Position numbers and translations under genes: made by a program
Notes under the pieces: model-generated
Seen by the model: the letters and a program-made list of their open reading frames with translations, nothing else
Told to the model about the DNA's origin: nothing
Database searches by the model: none
DNA from: Chersky-840 sp035532735
Lineage (GTDB): Bacteria; Actinomycetota; Acidimicrobiia; Acidimicrobiales; UBA8190
Assembly (NCBI GenBank): GCA_035532735.1
Contig: DATKQM010000022.1
Span: 3,994-67,993 of the forward strand
Direction: 5' to 3'
DNA: 64,000 bases
Part shown: piece by piece, positions 61,193 to 64,000 of the stretch
Layout of the letters: the number at the start of each line of letters is the position of its first letter
Position numbering within the stretch: position 1 is the stretch's first letter

Positions 61193-61834
61193 TCAACCGA
61201 CCAGACCGCGACGATGCGCATAGGCGACTGCCTGGGAGCGGTCCCGGCTGCCCGTCTTGGCGAAGATGCGGTTCACGTGGGTCTTTACGGTGGCCTCACT
61301 GACGAAGAGTTCCCTGCCGATCTCGGCGTTTGATCGCCCGGAGGCGATCAAACGGAGAACCTCTGCTTCTCGTTCGGTCAGCCCGTCGGGAAGGGGCCCG
61401 CCGCCGCTTCGTGTTCCAGGCAACGTGGCCACATCCACAAGTCGGGCCTGGACGGCCGGGTCGAGCACAGCTTGACCCGAGGCAGCGGCTTCGAGGGCGC
61501 GGCCGATGTGGTCCCTGCCAGCGTCCTTGGTGAGGTACCCGATCGCACCCGCCCGCAATGCCCCGACGATGGACTCATCGTCGGCATACGTGGTGAGCAC
61601 CACGACCTGGGTTTCGGGATGATGCGCGCGGATGCGCTTCGTCGCCTCGATACCGTCCACCCGGGGCATGCGCAGGTCCATCAACACAACCTCTGGCGCC
61701 AGGGCCGCGACCAGGGAGACCGCCTCCTCGCCGTCGGCCGCCGATCCCACCACGTCGATACCGGGCATGGTCTCCAACAAGGTGACCAGGCCCTCCCGGA
61801 CGACCGTCTGGTCGTCGGCGACCACGACTCTCAC
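61193..61834 (-). CDS. NarL/LuxR-family response regulator
   Basis: From the GTG at 61834, which overlaps the kinase stop as GTGA, the 213-residue regulator has VVLMDLRMPRVDGIEATKRI with the phospho-aspartate and a LuxR helix-turn-helix (LTEREAEVLRLIASGRSNAE; VSEATVKTHVNRIFAKTG). Upstream in-frame sequence belongs to the kinase in another frame. It works with the adjacent kinase. Confidence 0.92.
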   Translation of the reverse strand: MRVVVADDQTVVREGLVTLLETMPGIDVVGSAADGEEAVSLVAALAPEVVLMDLRMPRVDGIEATKRIRAHHPETQVVVLTTYADDESIVGALRAGAIGYLTKDAGRDHIGRALEAAASGQAVLDPAVQARLVDVATLPGTRSGGGPLPDGLTEREAEVLRLIASGRSNAEIGRELFVSEATVKTHVNRIFAKTGSRDRSQAVAYAHRRGLVG

Positions 61835-63024
61835 ACCGGCACCGCCACCTGGACGGTGAACCCCAGCGAGTTCGGCTCGGCCACGACCTGGCCACCGAGC
61901 AATTCGATGCGCTCGCGCATGCCTTGCAGACCGAACCCACCGCCGGTCGTGACCAGCTCGCTCCTCGCCCCGGCGGTTGGGCACAGACCGTTTGTGACCT
62001 TGAGCGTCGTCGACTGTGGGTCGAAGTCGAGGCAGATCGACACCGGCGCCCCGGGCGCGTGCTTGCGGGCGTTGGTGACGGCCTCCTGGGCGGCGCGATA
62101 AAGCGCCAGGCCCGCGTCGGCGGCCAGCGGACGGGGCGCACCCGTGACAGTCAGCTCGGCACCGTCGCGGGCGGCCAACGACGCCAGTTGTTCGGCCAGG
62201 GCCACCGGCTCGTCGCGCAGTGCGTGTACTGCCTGGCGGGTTTCCTCCAGTCCCTGGACTGCGAGCCGTCGCGCCTGCTGGACGAGGTGGCGGGCCTTGC
62301 CGGGGTCATCGCTGTTCTCCAAGAGCGCGTCGGCGGCGTCGAGTTGGACCGACAGGGCCCCCAAGGAGTGGGCGAGGACGTCGTGGACCTCGCGTCCGAT
62401 TCGGTTGCGCTCGGCCAGGGCGGCGGCCCGATCCCGCTCGGCATCGGCCCGGATCCGCTCGGCCAGGAGCTGCTCGGCCTGGAAGGTCCGCTCAACATAT
62501 TGGCGTCGGCTAGCACCGACCATCAGTCCGACGACCACCGACAACGCCCCATCGGCGACGAGGACCCGCGGCGCAGCGACGGCGAACGTGGCAACCGCCA
62601 GTGCGACGACACCGATGGCGCCTACGCTCGTGGCTGGGAGCCACTCGAAGGCGATCCCCGCACCGAGCCCGGCGACGGCCATGAAGCTGATGGCGTTGGG
62701 GGCCAAGGCGGCGATCGCTCCACCCGATGCGGCCAGGAGGGCGAGGAAACACCACGTGGTGCGCCCCGGGGCTCGGAGGCGGCGGCTGGCCATCCAGCCC
62801 AACCACCCAATCCCGGCGGTGCCCAGGAGCACCCATTTCGCCGGGTGGTCGGCCGACACGCCCTTCGGCGGTGTCTGGTGTGCGGACAGCCAGAGGAGCC
62901 CGAATAGAGCGGCGAGGCGAGCGGCGCTGAGCGTGCGCTCTGTCCGCGTCCCCGTCTGGGCTCGGAGTTGGGAGGCCAGGCCCACGGACACGATGATCCC
63001 ATTCGGCAGCGGTTGCTGCGCCAT
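61831..63024 (-). CDS. DesK/NarX-type sensor histidine kinase
   Basis: The 397-residue kinase has about five membrane helices, a coiled linker (AERIRADAERDRAAALAERN), HisKA_3 with EVHDVLAHSLGALSVQLDAA and an ATPase domain (EAVTNARKHAPG; GFGLQGMRERIELLGG). Such kinases with little extracellular sequence often sense the membrane itself. Six bases separate it from the upstream membrane-protein gene, so the three form one unit. Confidence 0.9.
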   Translation of the reverse strand: MAQQPLPNGIIVSVGLASQLRAQTGTRTERTLSAARLAALFGLLWLSAHQTPPKGVSADHPAKWVLLGTAGIGWLGWMASRRLRAPGRTTWCFLALLAASGGAIAALAPNAISFMAVAGLGAGIAFEWLPATSVGAIGVVALAVATFAVAAPRVLVADGALSVVVGLMVGASRRQYVERTFQAEQLLAERIRADAERDRAAALAERNRIGREVHDVLAHSLGALSVQLDAADALLENSDDPGKARHLVQQARRLAVQGLEETRQAVHALRDEPVALAEQLASLAARDGAELTVTGAPRPLAADAGLALYRAAQEAVTNARKHAPGAPVSICLDFDPQSTTLKVTNGLCPTAGARSELVTTGGGFGLQGMRERIELLGGQVVAEPNSLGFTVQVAVPV

Positions 63025-63030
63025 TGCAGC

Positions 63031-63561
63031 TCAGGCCGCCGTCGGGGAACGGAGCAGGCCTCCCCGCTCGATGGCCGCACCGCTGCGGAGGGTCTTGAAG
63101 TAGAGGACGCCGGTCCGGCTGGCCACCTCGGCCATGGCCATGAGGACGAACGCCACACCCCACGCCGCTCCCGAGGTGATGTGGTGCAGGACGCTGAACC
63201 GGGCGACCGCAGCCTGCCCGCCGTGGCTCACCCACAGGGCAAATCCCATGCGGGCTCCGACGCCCACGATCCACAGGACAGCCGCCACCAGGCCGGCCTT
63301 GGCAAAGGCGTTGGGTCCGTCGCGGCGGATGGTGGTCAAGAACCCCGCCCCTGCGCCGAGGGCGGCACCGGCGGCGGCGAATCCGACGATCAGCATCAGG
63401 TCGTTGCCGGCGGTAGGGACGGCGTGGAGGAACTGGGCGGCCACGAAGACGGTGGCGACGAGCGGGAACACCAGGCGGGCCCGGGTCACCTTGTGCCCCC
63501 GGATCTGGAGGATCACCAGGGCGATGAGACCAAAGTTCATGAGGTAATCGGTGGTTGTCAT
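63031..63561 (-). CDS. small polytopic membrane protein upstream of a two-component system
   Basis: The 176-residue protein has five hydrophobic helices (YLMNFGLIALVILQIRG; LVFPLVATVFVAAQFLHAVP; LMLIVGFAAAGAALGAGAGF; LVAAVLWIVGVGARMGFALW; AAWGVAFVLMAMAEVAS). It is encoded six bases before the DesK-type kinase and may be its sensory accessory or regulated target. Similar unnamed proteins precede such kinase pairs in other actinobacteria. Confidence 0.75.
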   Translation of the reverse strand: MTTTDYLMNFGLIALVILQIRGHKVTRARLVFPLVATVFVAAQFLHAVPTAGNDLMLIVGFAAAGAALGAGAGFLTTIRRDGPNAFAKAGLVAAVLWIVGVGARMGFALWVSHGGQAAVARFSVLHHITSGAAWGVAFVLMAMAEVASRTGVLYFKTLRSGAAIERGGLLRSPTAA

Positions 63562-63940
63562 ATGGCCAGTGTCTGTGATCTCCGTCTGACTGGCGTCAGC
63601 CCACAGGTGGATCTAAGGGTGGATCCCGTCTCCACCCTGGCGTCGGGCCCGCGATCCCCAAAAGCCAGTCCCGGGTCGCCGCAAGTCGATCCCCTCGTGT
63701 TGGTCGCGACCGAGCGTACGCATCTGGCTCGGGCCAGTGCCGTGGTCGGTACGGGGTGACTGCCAACACCTAACGTCGTCTCAGCTTGGTTCCGGCGATG
63801 ACAGACACGGAGACGATATGGGTGAGCAAGAGCCAGTGACTGAGTTGAGTCCGTTCAGTAGCCCTGTCTGTCAGGCTGACGTGAGACACCTGCTGTAGCG
63901 CACCATCCCACCCAGGGCGAGTCAGGAACACGTAGACCAA
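63562..63940. other. intergenic region before a probable sigma factor gene
   Basis: No gene was recognised in these 379 bases between divergent starts. Codon bias fails in all frames. Promoters for both neighbours should lie here. Confidence 0.45.
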
Positions 63941-64000
63941 ATGACCATGACCAATGCATCCTTGGTGGCGCGCGCCCAAAATGGCGAGGTGCGCGACGAC
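63941..64000 (+). CDS. probable ECF sigma factor, 3' partial
   Basis: The ATG at 63941 opens a frame to the window edge reading MTMTNASLVARAQNGEVRDD. The string SLVARAxxGxxxA is the usual beginning of region 2 in ECF-type RNA polymerase sigma factors. Only 20 codons are visible, so the call rests on this motif alone. An ATG at 63947 is an alternative start. Confidence 0.5.
   Translation, partial: MTMTNASLVARAQNGEVRDD

Overview
The window is high-GC actinobacterial DNA. Codons are strongly G/C-biased in the third position, GTG starts are frequent and genes often overlap as ATGA, GTGA or TGATG. The gene set (PafB/PafC WYL regulators, a type II-like BioB with a BsaP-like zinc-ribbon partner, a mycothiol-type MDMPI enzyme, an mtrA-mtrB-lpqB-like operon, P450s, an MpaB oxygenase, an LAxTG surface protein) suggests a deep-branching actinobacterium, possibly class Acidimicrobiia. 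That placement is inference. No rRNA, tRNA, CRISPR array or intact insertion sequence was seen.

1-7.3 kb: end of a YbhN-like flippase-fold protein, a lipoprotein, a CtaG-like membrane protein, pafB-pafC, a stand-alone MobF relaxase domain, an archaeal-type riboflavin synthase, a BsaP-like protein and two unknown genes. 7.7-11.9 kb: a tightly coupled operon of one small unknown gene and three proteins with tandem YbjQ-like domains, running into a DinB-fold gene and an AlkA-like glycosylase. 11.9-18.2 kb: metabolism (GH13 glucosidase, GrpB, biotin synthase, acyl-CoA dehydrogenase, metallo-beta-lactamase fold) plus a dead SDR gene whose catalytic tyrosine codon is a stop.

18.3-28.7 kb: a signalling block. 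Two response regulators on the plus strand face a minus-strand unit of receiver-cyclase fusion, ABC ATPase without a permease, and a large histidine kinase. Upstream on the same strand lie a carotenoid-dehydrogenase-like oxidoreductase, a cyclic-nucleotide-binding protein, a P450 and a crotonase. A plausible circuit is receiver input, cyclic nucleotide, then the CNB-domain reader.

28.9-38.4 kb: MpaB-like oxygenase, two GGDEF-EAL proteins, a divergent SpeD-fold protein paired with a GNAT/FeeM-like acyltransferase, and a TetR regulator divergent from an MDMPI enzyme. 38.5-53.3 kb: P450 plus ferredoxin, CocE-like hydrolase, several secreted or membrane-anchored proteins, a PhyH dioxygenase, a GT-C-like membrane protein, a second GH13 enzyme coupled to an anchored solute-binding protein, and a diguanylate cyclase. 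53.3-57.8 kb is looser and lower in GC, with a 47-residue-repeat surface protein and a secreted protein separated by long non-coding stretches. 57.8-63.6 kb holds two two-component systems, and the window ends at the probable start of an ECF sigma factor.

The best candidates for undescribed biology are the tandem-YbjQ operon (7.7-10.7 kb), the SpeD-like/acyltransferase pair (32.4-33.6 kb), the receiver-cyclase/ABC ATPase/kinase unit (19.5-23.8 kb) and the archaeal-type riboflavin synthase beside a biotin synthase helper (5.6-6.3 kb).
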